From NCBI GenBank assembly GCA_963933055.1, contig CAWVSY010000001.1:62001-126000 (forward strand): DNA of 64,000 nt, in the 5' to 3' direction. The number at the start of each line of letters is the position of its first letter. Position 1 is the stretch's first letter. The notes beneath the pieces are model-generated. The model searched no databases, had not been told where the DNA came from, and saw only the letters and a list, made by a program, of their open reading frames with translations. This document shows, piece by piece, positions 1-10,242 of the stretch. The position numbers and the translations under genes are program-made. The stretch is from Oleispira sp963933055 (lineage in GTDB: Bacteria; Pseudomonadota; Gammaproteobacteria; Pseudomonadales; Oceanobacteraceae).

Positions 1-672
1 AATAGCCGTCGCCAGCGCGCAATGGAAAAAGGCTCTAAGTTCGGTCGTAAGCAGCAAGAGGAATCCTGGCATAATGCCGAGGTCGATGCCTTGTATCGCT
101 GTGCAGAAGCAGGTGTGCGTGTTCCTACACCATACGGCTGCTTTGACGGGGTTCTGCTTATGGAGCTTGTCACTTATGATGATGGTGATGTTGCCCCGCG
201 CTTGAATGATGTTTCGATGACCGCCGAGCAAGCACGCGAAGATCATTTAACCATTATTAATGATGTTAAGCGTATGCTGTGTGCTGGCTTAGTGCATGGT
301 GATTTGTCTGAATTTAACGTTTTGGTGGATGATTTTGGCCCTGTCATTATCGATTTACCTCAAGCCGTTGATGCCGCAGCGAATAACCACGCAAAGTCGA
401 TGCTTGAGCGTGATGTCGATAATATGAAGGATTATTATGGTCAATATGCGCCTGAATTGTTACGCACTCATTACGCTAAAGAAATGTGGGCTTTGTATGA
501 AGACGGTAATTTAACCGTTGATACTGAGTTAACCGGTCTATTCGAAGAAGCCAAAGAAAGTGCTAATGTCGATTCTGTGATGGATGAAATCCGAGCGGTA
601 CTAGCGGAAGAACGTAAACGCAAGGAGCGTGAAGAAAACGCTGATGACAATTACACCTACGAGCAGCTTTAA
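1..672 (+). CDS. RIO-family serine/threonine protein kinase (5' end outside window)
   Basis: This is the C-terminal part of a RIO-type atypical protein kinase. The reading frame is open from base 1 (codons before the first ATG at 22 read N-S-R-R-Q-R-A), so the gene almost certainly begins upstream and ATG 22 is internal. The catalytic loop reads VHGDLSEFNVL and the metal-binding loop reads IIDLPQAV, both hallmarks of RIO kinases, which use Asp in each loop for phosphotransfer. The N-terminal glycine-rich nucleotide loop is missing because of the window edge. The last 30 residues are charged and rich in E, K and R. The substrate of bacterial RIO kinases is not established, so only the family is assigned. 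A terminator follows the stop codon by about 45 bases. Confidence 0.88.
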   Translation, partial: NSRRQRAMEKGSKFGRKQQEESWHNAEVDALYRCAEAGVRVPTPYGCFDGVLLMELVTYDDGDVAPRLNDVSMTAEQAREDHLTIINDVKRMLCAGLVHGDLSEFNVLVDDFGPVIIDLPQAVDAAANNHAKSMLERDVDNMKDYYGQYAPELLRTHYAKEMWALYEDGNLTVDTELTGLFEEAKESANVDSVMDEIRAVLAEERKRKEREENADDNYTYEQL

Positions 673-716
673 TCTGCTCTATTAAGCCCTATCAAGTATC
701 ATTTCTAAAATTATTG

Positions 717-752
717 TCTAGGCTTTTAATTAAGTCCTAGATGATTTTTTTT
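717..752 (+). terminator. Rho-independent terminator after the RIO kinase gene
   Basis: A 6-bp stem (TCTAGG at 717-722 with CCTAGA at 736-741) is followed by TGA and a run of eight T (745-752). It ends only two bases before the ATG of the next gene, so it occupies the place where that gene's ribosome binding site would be expected. Confidence 0.65.
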
Positions 753-754
753 AA

Positions 755-3439
755 ATGAAACGCTACTTATCTGATACCAGTTTTAAAATCTCCATTGGCT
801 TTTTATTAGCCACCATGACCCTTCTATTAATACTTGCGGCTGTGCTAGAGGGACAACTGCGTGAAAAATTGGAGCGCGATAGTTCTAAACAAGTTGAAGC
901 CAGCGGCAATGCCATTGTTTCAGACCTCATAAGAAAAACGTCTTTAATCCATTCTTTAGCAGAAAGCTTAACGGCGGCTGTTAAATCGATCCCCTATTCC
1001 GACCAAACCTATCATCAATTATTACCTCAACTTATTGATCTAAATAATGCCAATAGCTTGGTAGCAGGCGGCGGCATTTGGCCTGAGCCTTATCAGTTAG
1101 ATTCTAGTAAAGAAAAAAACAGCTATTTTTGGGGTAAAAATACAGACGGCAGCTTAGATTTTTATAATGACTACAATCTAGCCAACGGTAATGGTTATCA
1201 CAATGAAGAATGGTATTTGCCTGCAAAATATTTAGCCGATGATAGTTGCTATTGGTCACGCTCTTATGTTGATCCATTTTCAAAGGAGCCTATGGTCACC
1301 TGCACAGTGCCTATCCATAAAGATGGCCAATATATGGGCGCATCAACCATCGATATGAAACTCGAAGGATTGAATACTTATTTTAGTCAGCAAGCTAATG
1401 AGCTAGGTGGCTATGTTTTTTTAGTCGATCAAAATAACAAGTTCATCAGTTTTCCGCAGATTGATTCGATCTTGAAAAACAAGCAATCTGAGTTCATTAA
1501 CGTTAATGAGCTGGCATCCAAGCACCCTGCGTTCACATACCTGGCTGATCGCCTAGTTAAGCTGGCAAAGAAGGTATTTACCATTAAGCCAGAACATGAG
1601 ATTCAACGTCAGAAAATGGCGGAATATTTTAAAGAAACGGGGGATCAGATATCAGGCAATCAAGCCAACATTATGGCGTCTTCTATCATAAATCCAGTAA
1701 AAGAAACCCTGCGTAACAGTTATTTACTCGATCACTTTCAGTTAGATGAGGATTATATATTACAAGAAGAGGTTAATATTTCTATTTTCCATGTGCCTGA
1801 ATCTTATTGGAAACTGGTGGTCGTCACCCCCACATCGAAAGATTTCATTGCTGTTTCTAACATTATTAAAGAAACATCAAAGCAAATTTTTATTCCCACT
1901 ATTGCGACCATGTTTGTCTTCTTTATTTTCATTCATTTGAACTTTATCCGCCCGCTTATTCGCATTAGTAAACACATGCGAAAATACGCGCACAATCAGG
2001 AAAGCGAGCAACCTCTCACCGGCTTTGGCCAAGGTGATTTTGGCAAACTGGCGGCGTTATATAATAAGAAAACTGATTTGGTTAAAAAATCCCTTTTAGA
2101 AATTACTAAATCAAATTCACAACTTCAAATTTATGCATCTTACGATGATTTAACCGGTGCTTATAACCGCCGAGCGTTCGACAAGTTAATCGAAGAAGTT
2201 TTACAAAAACACTCTCGTAATGAATACGCTATTTTCTATTTAGATTTAGACCAGTTCAAAGTTGTCAACGATACCGCTGGGCACCTTGCAGGCGACCAAC
2301 TTCTGATCGCTATTAGCAAATGCATAACCCGATCATTAAGAGACGGCGATATACTCGCCCGTATTGGTGGTGATGAATTCGCCATGATTGTTCACGCCCC
2401 TTCCATAGAAATTTCATTAGCCATTGCCGAACGGATTAAAAAAGCCATTTCAGGTTATCGCTTTAGTTGGGAAAATAATATTTTTACGGTCAGTAGCAGC
2501 ATTGGCATTTTGCATTTAAGTACCATGCAAGGTGATAAAGAAAAAATTCTTAGCTGTGTCGACTCCGCCTGTTATGCCGCTAAAGAAGCGGGCAGAAATA
2601 GAAACCATCTTTATTTACCTGAAGACAGTGGTTTATCTGAACGCTTTGGTGAAATGGAGAGTTTGGTGGCCTTACGTAAGGCATTAGATGAACAAAGAAT
2701 GTTTCTTGAATATCAGTTAATAAAACATATCACAGGGGACTCTGCGTGTGGTTTTGAAGCGCTGGTAAGAATCAAAGGCACTGACGGCACGACAATTTAT
2801 CCGAATAAATTCATGCCTGCTGCCGAACGTTACAACGCAACTTGGGACGTAGACCAAAGGGTTATTGAAAATTCGATTAAAGAGTTTAAAGACATTAAGA
2901 AGATGTTCAATGTTGGATTTTGCTCTATTAATTTAACCGCTGACGCACTTAATCACGAGCAGTTATTAACGACTATTGAAAATGCATTAAAAGAAAATGA
3001 TGTCCCTGGCGCTTACTTTTGCTTTGAGATAACAGAAACCAGTGCTATTGCAAACATAGAAATGGCAAGCAATATAATAAACAGCATACGGGAGTTAGGC
3101 AGTTTAGTCTCTTTGGATGACTTTGGATCAGGCATGTCGTCTTATAGTTATCTGAAGGAGTTGCCCGTTGATTATTTAAAAATTGATGGAGCCTTCGTAA
3201 AAAATATTGCTACCGATGCCATTGACCATGCCTTTGTAAAATCGATCACCGACATTGCCTCGGCCATGAACATTAAAACGGTTGCAGAATGGGTTGAGAA
3301 TGAAGACATCGTAAACATACTAAAAGACATTGGTATTGATTATGCTCAGGGCTTTGGTATCAGCAAGCCAATGTCTTATTCTAATCTAGTTCTTAATAAA
3401 CAAGACATCGATAATAAAATTGCTCAGCATTACGAATAG
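755..3439 (+). CDS. Membrane dCache-GGDEF-EAL cyclic-di-GMP protein
   Basis: An 894-aa inner-membrane signalling protein expected to make and/or break cyclic di-GMP. A first membrane helix spans about residues 10-30. A periplasmic region of about 340 residues resembles a double Cache sensor, and a second helix lies at about 378-398. The GGDEF domain has the intact motif RIGGDEF near residue 537. The EAL domain has GFEALVRI near 668, ITET, LDDFGSG and KIDGAFV, so the phosphodiesterase residues also look intact. The usual AEGVE-type motif reads AEWVE. Both activities are therefore plausible and the net output cannot be predicted. No Shine-Dalgarno sequence precedes the ATG, because the preceding terminator's T-run occupies that spot; this start is still preferred because it keeps the first helix whole. 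The 3' end overlaps the convergent recQ by 10 bp. Confidence 0.9.
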   Translation: MKRYLSDTSFKISIGFLLATMTLLLILAAVLEGQLREKLERDSSKQVEASGNAIVSDLIRKTSLIHSLAESLTAAVKSIPYSDQTYHQLLPQLIDLNNANSLVAGGGIWPEPYQLDSSKEKNSYFWGKNTDGSLDFYNDYNLANGNGYHNEEWYLPAKYLADDSCYWSRSYVDPFSKEPMVTCTVPIHKDGQYMGASTIDMKLEGLNTYFSQQANELGGYVFLVDQNNKFISFPQIDSILKNKQSEFINVNELASKHPAFTYLADRLVKLAKKVFTIKPEHEIQRQKMAEYFKETGDQISGNQANIMASSIINPVKETLRNSYLLDHFQLDEDYILQEEVNISIFHVPESYWKLVVVTPTSKDFIAVSNIIKETSKQIFIPTIATMFVFFIFIHLNFIRPLIRISKHMRKYAHNQESEQPLTGFGQGDFGKLAALYNKKTDLVKKSLLEITKSNSQLQIYASYDDLTGAYNRRAFDKLIEEVLQKHSRNEYAIFYLDLDQFKVVNDTAGHLAGDQLLIAISKCITRSLRDGDILARIGGDEFAMIVHAPSIEISLAIAERIKKAISGYRFSWENNIFTVSSSIGILHLSTMQGDKEKILSCVDSACYAAKEAGRNRNHLYLPEDSGLSERFGEMESLVALRKALDEQRMFLEYQLIKHITGDSACGFEALVRIKGTDGTTIYPNKFMPAAERYNATWDVDQRVIENSIKEFKDIKKMFNVGFCSINLTADALNHEQLLTTIENALKENDVPGAYFCFEITETSAIANIEMASNIINSIRELGSLVSLDDFGSGMSSYSYLKELPVDYLKIDGAFVKNIATDAIDHAFVKSITDIASAMNIKTVAEWVENEDIVNILKDIGIDYAQGFGISKPMSYSNLVLNKQDIDNKIAQHYE

Positions 3440-5400
3440 CGAGCAATTTTTTTACGAATATCACCATAACGTAATGCCTCACAACTCCCAAAGCCCGTCA
3501 GCTGTCGTACTTTATTGCGGGCAAAAACAGGCACACTGATGCCTGCTAAGAAACGACATTGAAGATCGACTGATACGTCAGCTTTGCCCGTTAACTGCTG
3601 ATGCAAGCCTGCAAGACACTGCTGTAAGTATTCATCACTTGGCCACTGTACTTGTTCACTGTATTCAAGTTTCGCTATTTGGCCTCGGCAAACGCTGCAA
3701 TGACCACAGGCCTGAGGGGCTTGCTGATCGTCAAAATAGCGGGCTAAATTGAAACTTAAGCAACTGTTCAGTTCAAAAAAACGAACAAGTGATGCAATGC
3801 GCTTAATTTCCTTTTCTTCCTTGTCGACAAAATAATGGTGTATTGATTCTGCCAATTTTGGGTTATGCAGCGCTGCTTGATTAACTTGAAATACTTCGGT
3901 CATTTTTTTACTTTCAAGTTCAATCAATTGTTTTTCTGCCAAATAATCCAATGCGGTAATCACTCGACTGCGATCGGCTTTATATTGATTAAATAAGGCC
4001 TCAAAATCCGGTGCGCCCCACACTTTTTTAAAGTGACTGGTATTAAAAACAGCGTCTAAAAAGGCTCGGCGCTCACCTTCAAACATGGCTAAAACTGCAT
4101 CTTTGTCGTGTAAAAACTTGTATTTGAATTCGGCAAAATACGCGTACATGGGTTTGATCACCCCTTGCATTTCTAACTGAACGAGCAGCGTTTTTAATGG
4201 CAACTGTCTAATATTACTGGCATTAGACAGCCCAACTACTTGCAGTTCCCATTCTGTTGTATCATTTTCTCTAGCCGAAGGTTTACTTTCGTGGCGAATA
4301 TTATCCAATAAAAACTCGATCGCTGACCGTTCTGGGGTATCCCCGTAAACAAAGTTTTCGACGGTATTTAGACCATCTAAATTAGCCAGCGTTAGGCAAT
4401 TAGATGGCTGGCCATCACGCCCTGCACGGCCAATTTCTTGGCTGTAATTTTCAATCGATTTAGGCAGGTCATAGTGGATAACAAAGCGTATGTCTGATTT
4501 ATCAATGCCCATGCCAAAAGCAATCGTTGCAACAACAACATCCGTTCGTCGTTGCATAAAATCATTTTGAATCTGTTGACGCTTTTCCGATTCAAAGCCT
4601 GCATGGTAGGCGACTGCATTAATACCCGCGGCGTGTAAATAAGCCGCAACTCGCTCGGCGGTATGCTGCAAAGTCACATAGACAATGCCAGAGCTTTGGG
4701 GAGAAAAAATCTGTTGCTGATGCCTAATCTGTTGCAATAAAGATTGAGGTTTTTCAGATTCTTTAACCGGTATGACGGCCAAATCTAAATTGGAACGATA
4801 GAATCCAGTTTGTACAATATGCTCAGGCGCAATGGCAAATTTAGTCGCCATGTCATTTTTAACTTTTTTGGTCGCGGTGGCCGTTAATAATAAAACTAAG
4901 GGAATATTCAATTCTTGGCAATAAGTTGGCAGTTTTAAATAGTCGGGCCTAAAGTTATGCCCCCACTCTGAGATGCAGTGCGCTTCATCGACCACCAACA
5001 TAGAAATAGGTACTGCATTAATGAATTGGCGAAAGCGTTCATTTTTAAAGCGTTCAACAGACACCATTAATATTTTAATTTTGCCTGAGCGCACATCGGA
5101 CATAACCTGCTGGCTTTCATCGCCACTTAAGGTTGAATCGATACTGGCTGCGGGAATACCTTTGCTCGCCAAAAATTCTAACTGGTCTTTAATCAAAGCG
5201 AGTAACGGCGATACTACCAGAGTCACATGAGGAAGGTGTAAGGCGGTAAATTGATAGCACAATGATTTACCTGAACCCGTGGGGAAAATAGCTAATGAAG
5301 ATTGCCCCGCAAGCAATTGCCTAATCGTTAGGTCTTGTCCGAGTCGGAACTGATCAAAACCAAACGTATGTTTAAGAGAGTCTGTGAGTTCAGGTGTCAT
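3430..5400 (-). CDS. recQ: ATP-dependent DNA helicase RecQ
   Basis: A 656-aa superfamily 2 3'-5' DNA helicase for recombination and repair. Helicase motifs appear in order: motif I FPTGSGKSLCYQ, motif II DEAH in VVDEAHCISEWGH, motif III LTATATKK, motif V ATIAFGMGIDKSDIR and motif VI QEIGRAGRDG. The RecQ zinc-binding region is present, with Cys residues in NSCLSFNLARYF and CGHCSVC. The C-terminus after the zinc and winged-helix regions is short and I do not recognise a clear HRDC domain there. It is the last gene of the reverse-strand run sbcD-sbcC-recQ and lies 5 bp behind sbcC, so co-transcription with the SbcCD nuclease is likely. Confidence 0.95.
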   Translation of the reverse strand: MTPELTDSLKHTFGFDQFRLGQDLTIRQLLAGQSSLAIFPTGSGKSLCYQFTALHLPHVTLVVSPLLALIKDQLEFLASKGIPAASIDSTLSGDESQQVMSDVRSGKIKILMVSVERFKNERFRQFINAVPISMLVVDEAHCISEWGHNFRPDYLKLPTYCQELNIPLVLLLTATATKKVKNDMATKFAIAPEHIVQTGFYRSNLDLAVIPVKESEKPQSLLQQIRHQQQIFSPQSSGIVYVTLQHTAERVAAYLHAAGINAVAYHAGFESEKRQQIQNDFMQRRTDVVVATIAFGMGIDKSDIRFVIHYDLPKSIENYSQEIGRAGRDGQPSNCLTLANLDGLNTVENFVYGDTPERSAIEFLLDNIRHESKPSARENDTTEWELQVVGLSNASNIRQLPLKTLLVQLEMQGVIKPMYAYFAEFKYKFLHDKDAVLAMFEGERRAFLDAVFNTSHFKKVWGAPDFEALFNQYKADRSRVITALDYLAEKQLIELESKKMTEVFQVNQAALHNPKLAESIHHYFVDKEEKEIKRIASLVRFFELNSCLSFNLARYFDDQQAPQACGHCSVCRGQIAKLEYSEQVQWPSDEYLQQCLAGLHQQLTGKADVSVDLQCRFLAGISVPVFARNKVRQLTGFGSCEALRYGDIRKKIARYS

Positions 5401-5405
5401 CGTAT

Positions 5406-8400
5406 TTAGGCCGCCGATAGGGGTGTATTATTGTTAGAGAAAGCATATTGAGATTCTAATTTGCTATTCCCTAAGCCATTAATTTTTGTTACCTGAATTT
5501 GAACGGGAATGCGTTCTTTCATCGCTTCTACATGGCTGATAACACCAATCATTTTTCCTGAGGCATTCAGGCTATCCAGTGCATCCAATGCCATATCCAG
5601 TGTTGCACTGTCTAATGTGCCAAAGCCTTCATCCAAAAACAGCGATTCGATTTGGGTTTTATGACTGACTAAATCAGATAGCGCCAGTGCTAACGCAAGA
5701 CTGACCAAGAAGCCCTCTCCTCCGGATAACGTTTTGGTATCGCGAACATCATCGGCTTGCCATGTATCAATCACTTCAAGCTCTAATGCTTCTGATTCTT
5801 TGCGTTGCAATAAATAGCGACCGTGCAAACGATTTAATTGAATATTGGCTAAATAGACTAGGTGATCAAGCGTTAAGCCTTGAGCAAAACGGCGGAATTT
5901 ATCCCCTTTCTGCGATCCAATTAAGCTGTGCAAATAAGCAATGTCGTCATAATTCACTTTGGCTTTTTGAATGTCGAGCAATAAGCTTTCTTGCTTCTGT
6001 CGCTTGTCTTGATCACTTTGCATTCTGTTTGCTATCTCCCCTTGCTGCTGAGATATGCTTTTAATGAGATCATTGGCTTGCTGAACGTTCAAGCTGACTA
6101 ATGCTTCACGCTGTTCACTAGGCCGTGAAATATCAAACCCAGTAATATCAGACCCGGCAATATCAGCGCACGCATCAGCAGACAAGGTTTGCACGCTTAA
6201 CTTGGCTTGTTCTAATAATCCTTGCTGCTTCACAATCTCGTATTCAATGGTTTGCTGCAAAAGCAATAATGCTTGCTTTTGCTCATCAGAAAGTCGCGCA
6301 GTTAAATACGCCTGCTGATCATCAAACGGGCTTTGCGCAAGTGCGTCCAGCCATTGCTTTTGTGTATGCTCATACTCTTGCTGCAATTGAGCAATATGGG
6401 TTTTAGCACTGCTCAGTTGGCCATGAATATTCTGTAATTGCTGCGTTAACCGGGACAAGGCCGTTTGGCTTTTTTGCTGCGCATCTTCTGCCTGTCGCAG
6501 CCTTGTTTCTAACTGCTGACGCACAAGACCAATATCGGTTTCGGGCAGTAACGTATTTCGATCACGTTGTTTTTCAGCCAATACTTTTTCAGCTTGCTGA
6601 GTTTTTTCGACAAGAATCAAAAGCTGTTGATTAAGGCTGTTTAACTGTAATTCATTGTGTTTAAACTGCTGTTCTAATGATTGCAGCTCTTGCTGATGGC
6701 TCACTTTAGACGCCGTAATACGGTGCCACTGCTGGCTATTTTCTTGTTGCACAAGCAGCCATTGGTCCATTGCATTCAGGTCTGGCAAAGACAGCTGAAG
6801 TTGTTGTAGCTGCTGCTCAACGGCGTCATTTAGTTGCTGAGATTCTTGCCCTTGCTGCTGTAGGGATAACAAACTTCTTTCTAATTGTTGTTTTAACCCT
6901 GTTTGATTTTTTTCTAATAGCGCGCGTTTCTGTTGTTCATTTAAGCGTATTTGTCGAGCCGACTCTAATGACGTTTGTGCCTGCTGCCAGCGCGTATTGA
7001 AATCATTTAAGGTATTGCCATATTGCTGAGTTTCAATCAGTTGCTGGCTTAATTCCTGTTTTCGTTGCTCTGTTTGTGAAGTATCCAGCGTTTTGTAAGT
7101 ATCAATTTTAGGATGATCGGTAGAACCACAGAGCGGACATTCTTGATTGGCTTGCAGGCGATCACGCTCACTACTTAAGTCTTCAATACGACGTTCTTGA
7201 ATCAGTAAAAAATCAACATCTTTTATCTGTTGCTGGTAAGTCTGATACTGCGCTCTTAAAAGTTGAACGACATCTTCAATTATAGGCTGCGATAAAACAG
7301 TCGCCGCGGAATTATTAGCGAGCATAAGCCCGGCTAACAAACTGTCAGGAATGTGGATCACCGTGGCAACTGATTGTATGTTGCGAATAATCTCTTGTTC
7401 TAACTGCTCTAGCTCTTGCTCTTTTTGCTGCTGTTTCAGTAACGCAGAAGCAATCACTTGATCTTGCTGTTGCAGCTGACCATTTGCTTCATCAAACTCA
7501 GCTTGTTGAAGGTTATGGCTAAGCTGTGCCTGAATCATTGAATCTTTTAACGGTTTCAGTCGCTGTAACTGCGCCGTAATTAACGGTAAATGGCTGTGCA
7601 AATTTTCATGATGTTGATTCGTTGCCAAATACTGTTCGCTATTTGCTAAAGTCTTTTGTATTTGCCCGCGCTGATGAATGAATACCTGCTGTTGTTGGCT
7701 ATACTCTTGCTGAGAAGCATATAAAGGCTGTGTATTTTCGCGCAGGCTGTCTAATTGAGTCGTGAACTGATGAATTTCGGCATCTAAAGGAACGATTTTT
7801 TCATTCAATAGTTTCTGAGTTTCTTCAACATCACACTTCACTTTAATGAAGTTTTCATTATCTAAGGCGACAATGCTTTCTTGCTGGCTTACCTGTTTCT
7901 CGGCTTGCTGCTGCTCTGTAATAATTACATCGAGTTGCTGCTGTTGCTTTTCTAATCGTTGTTGAATTTGCTGATACGCTTGAAAATCAGGCGTTATTTT
8001 ATCGGCAGGCTTACTTTTTTCTATTTTTTCTAATTGTGGTTGTTCATCCCGTTGTTGCTGAAGCGCTTTATTCAGATTCAACTGGGTTTGCTCTAATAAG
8101 CGCTCAGCATGATTCTTCTTTTCTAACCACGATAATTGCTGTTGCAGTTTTTTATATTTTTCTTCTTCTTGCGTTAATTGCTGTTCAAGTTCTTTATGCT
8201 GTTGGGTTAATGCGGCTAATTCTTCAGGCAGCAGCATTTCCATACCTTCTGCTCGAGCGTTAAGCTGATCAAGCTGATGTTTACTGGCAACAAATTTCTG
8301 ATGAACATTTTCCGAAATTAAACCGTAAATTTCTGTACCGGTTAATTCTTCTAATAGCTCTGCTCGCTCGTTCGCCGCCGCGTTAAGAAAAGCGGCAAAT

Positions 8401-8870
8401 TGTCCTTGCGATAGCATCATAGATTTTGTAAAGCGGGCAAAATCCAACCCGGTAATACTTTCTATTAACCCGCTCATTTTTTTTACTTGCGAGGCCAATA
8501 TTTTGCCATCATCAACTCGTACCAGTTCGACAATGGCATCTTGTAAATTGCCCTCAACTTTATTGCGTGAGCGCCTTTGGCTCCAGAAAGCACGATACTG
8601 CTGCCCTTTCACTTCAAATTCGACTTCAGCCAGACAATCCGCGGTACCTTTTGTCATCAAGCCATTATTGGATTTATTAATCCCCCCCAATCGCGGAGTT
8701 TGTTGATACAAGGCCAAACAAATAGCGTCTAGCAGGGTCGTTTTACCGGCTCCGGTTGGGCCAACGATTGCAAATAGGCCGCTTTCACTAAAAGGGGCTT
8801 GAGTGAAATCTATTTTCCACTCGCCTTTTAAAGAATTTAAGTTTTTAAACCTCAGGCTATTAATTTTCAC
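5406..8870 (-). CDS. sbcC: Exonuclease subunit SbcC (SMC-like ATPase)
   Basis: A 1154-aa ATPase subunit of the SbcCD (Rad50/Mre11-type) nuclease, which cleaves DNA hairpins and processes DNA ends. The N-terminal Walker A reads GPTGAGKTTLLDA near residue 38. Two long, glutamine-rich coiled-coil arms surround the zinc hook CPLC near residue 578. The C-terminal ABC signature reads LSGGEGFLVSLALAL near 1045 and Walker B with D-loop reads LFLDEGFGTLD near 1080. Length and domain order match the family. The start codon overlaps the end of sbcD by 11 bp, indicating translational coupling, and recQ follows after 5 bp. The glutamine richness explains many spurious open frames on the opposite strand. 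Confidence 0.96.
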   Translation of the reverse strand: MKINSLRFKNLNSLKGEWKIDFTQAPFSESGLFAIVGPTGAGKTTLLDAICLALYQQTPRLGGINKSNNGLMTKGTADCLAEVEFEVKGQQYRAFWSQRRSRNKVEGNLQDAIVELVRVDDGKILASQVKKMSGLIESITGLDFARFTKSMMLSQGQFAAFLNAAANERAELLEELTGTEIYGLISENVHQKFVASKHQLDQLNARAEGMEMLLPEELAALTQQHKELEQQLTQEEEKYKKLQQQLSWLEKKNHAERLLEQTQLNLNKALQQQRDEQPQLEKIEKSKPADKITPDFQAYQQIQQRLEKQQQQLDVIITEQQQAEKQVSQQESIVALDNENFIKVKCDVEETQKLLNEKIVPLDAEIHQFTTQLDSLRENTQPLYASQQEYSQQQQVFIHQRGQIQKTLANSEQYLATNQHHENLHSHLPLITAQLQRLKPLKDSMIQAQLSHNLQQAEFDEANGQLQQQDQVIASALLKQQQKEQELEQLEQEIIRNIQSVATVIHIPDSLLAGLMLANNSAATVLSQPIIEDVVQLLRAQYQTYQQQIKDVDFLLIQERRIEDLSSERDRLQANQECPLCGSTDHPKIDTYKTLDTSQTEQRKQELSQQLIETQQYGNTLNDFNTRWQQAQTSLESARQIRLNEQQKRALLEKNQTGLKQQLERSLLSLQQQGQESQQLNDAVEQQLQQLQLSLPDLNAMDQWLLVQQENSQQWHRITASKVSHQQELQSLEQQFKHNELQLNSLNQQLLILVEKTQQAEKVLAEKQRDRNTLLPETDIGLVRQQLETRLRQAEDAQQKSQTALSRLTQQLQNIHGQLSSAKTHIAQLQQEYEHTQKQWLDALAQSPFDDQQAYLTARLSDEQKQALLLLQQTIEYEIVKQQGLLEQAKLSVQTLSADACADIAGSDITGFDISRPSEQREALVSLNVQQANDLIKSISQQQGEIANRMQSDQDKRQKQESLLLDIQKAKVNYDDIAYLHSLIGSQKGDKFRRFAQGLTLDHLVYLANIQLNRLHGRYLLQRKESEALELEVIDTWQADDVRDTKTLSGGEGFLVSLALALALSDLVSHKTQIESLFLDEGFGTLDSATLDMALDALDSLNASGKMIGVISHVEAMKERIPVQIQVTKINGLGNSKLESQYAFSNNNTPLSAA

Positions 8871-10110
8871 TGTTCACCTGCTCGGCTATTTGATTAAACA
8901 AGGTTAATAAACGTTGTTTGCGTTGCTGTTCGTCTGGCGTGCTGAATTCTTCTTGTTCTAATCGGCGTTTGAAGACATCTTCAGGGGTTAACTCGGCCAA
9001 AACTTCGTTATGCACACGCTCAATTTGCTGCTGTTGCTGCTTGCGTGATCGGCGAAGTTGCAGCACTTCAACATTCATTGTTGCGGTTATTTGCTGGATT
9101 CGAGATTGCAGGTCGTTTAAATAATCCTGAGTATCGACTTCGATAGATAGCCAGGTTGGTAATTCCGGTTTGCTTTCCGTTAACTCTGTATCTAACGCTT
9201 TATTTAAATCTGAAAGTTGTTGTTCAATGCTTTCTAAATTGCCTTTAATCACTTTCATCGGCTGAAACATAGGCACGGTTAACGGTATTATTTTGGATAA
9301 TTTACCGGCGTCAAATTCAACGACAAGCACTTGTTTTGGACTATTGAGCTCATCAAAACTTAATGGAATAGGAGAACCGCAATAACGAATATGTTCACTT
9401 TTAGCGACTATTTGCGGGCGGTGAATATGCCCTAGTGCAATGTAATCGGCGGGCGGAAAAGAGCTGGCTGGAAATGCTTCTAAATTGCCAATATAAATAT
9501 CTCTTACTGATTCCGAACTTTTAACGCCCATCGCCGTTAAGTGCCCCGTGGCAATGATCGCTACAGGATGATCTATCTGCGCTTGCTTTTCTTTCGCAAG
9601 GCTAAAAAGATGCTGATAATGCTCTTTAATCGCACTTCCTAGCGCCTGCTGTTTTGCATCACCCGATTCATCCGCCTGACTCTTAATCACATCTCTAGGG
9701 CGGATATAAGGAATCGCGCATAAGATGGCATCGACCTCCCCTTTACGATTTTTAAGCGTTAATATTTGCTCTTCACTATTGGGGTTCACACTAGAAACAA
9801 CGTGTGTATTTAGCTGCGCCAAGATATTTTTAGATTCATTCAGCGTGGATACCGAATCATGGTTACCCGCCAAAATAACGAGCTGGCAGTTAAGTTTGTG
9901 AGTGCCAATAACGAACTGGTTATAAAGTTCGCGGGCATAGCTAGGCGGTGAGCCTGTATCAAAAATATCTCCGGCAATGATAACAACATCAATTTGCTGT
10001 TCTTCTATTTGCTGGAATAGCCATTGTATAAATTGCTGATGTTCGCCAGCGCGGCTCTTATTGATAAAAAATTGGCCTAGATGCCAGTCAGAGGTATGTA
10101 AAATTCGCAT
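8860..10110 (-). CDS. sbcD: Exonuclease subunit SbcD (Mre11-type phosphoesterase)
   Basis: A 416-aa metallophosphoesterase nuclease subunit that partners SbcC. Motifs visible in order: HTSDWHLGQ at the N-terminus, GDIFDTGSPP, GNHDS, GHLTAMG and ALGHIHRPQ, which supply the two-metal ligands of Mre11-type nucleases. The frame offers two ATGs. An AGGA lies 12 bases before the ATG at 10110 but only 3 bases before the one at 10119, and homologues begin MRILHTSDWH, so 10110 is preferred. The C-terminal part is charged, contains a KQQQQQIE stretch, and is likely the SbcC-binding region. It overlaps sbcC by 11 bp. Confidence 0.95.
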   Translation of the reverse strand: MRILHTSDWHLGQFFINKSRAGEHQQFIQWLFQQIEEQQIDVVIIAGDIFDTGSPPSYARELYNQFVIGTHKLNCQLVILAGNHDSVSTLNESKNILAQLNTHVVSSVNPNSEEQILTLKNRKGEVDAILCAIPYIRPRDVIKSQADESGDAKQQALGSAIKEHYQHLFSLAKEKQAQIDHPVAIIATGHLTAMGVKSSESVRDIYIGNLEAFPASSFPPADYIALGHIHRPQIVAKSEHIRYCGSPIPLSFDELNSPKQVLVVEFDAGKLSKIIPLTVPMFQPMKVIKGNLESIEQQLSDLNKALDTELTESKPELPTWLSIEVDTQDYLNDLQSRIQQITATMNVEVLQLRRSRKQQQQQIERVHNEVLAELTPEDVFKRRLEQEEFSTPDEQQRKQRLLTLFNQIAEQVNSEN

Positions 10111-10191
10111 AATGTGCATCTTTCCTAATATCCCAAGAGTTTATCTTAATGGCACTACCATGACGAGGGATGACGAAAGAACATTTAAGGC

Positions 10192-10217
10192 AAAAAAAAG
10201 GCAGCCCGTAGGCTGCC
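10192..10217 (-). terminator. Strong Rho-independent terminator of the DUF1329-YCF48-RND operon
   Basis: Read on the reverse strand, a 7-bp GC-rich stem (GGCAGCC with GGCTGCC, 4-base loop) is followed directly by eight T. It sits 25 bases after the stop codon of the RND gene and upstream of sbcD, so it separates the two reverse-strand operons. Confidence 0.9.
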
Positions 10218-10242
10218 TTATTATGAGATCTGCTTCTAGTGA

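Noticed and set aside
4392..5230. Small open frames of about 85 codons on both strands inside recQ
   Set aside because: They are shadows of a clear helicase gene with intact motifs.
5406..10110. Glutamine-codon-rich low-complexity stretches as a repeat array or CRISPR-like element
   Set aside because: They are the coiled-coil coding sequence of SbcC and the basic tail of SbcD; no regular repeat-spacer spacing exists.
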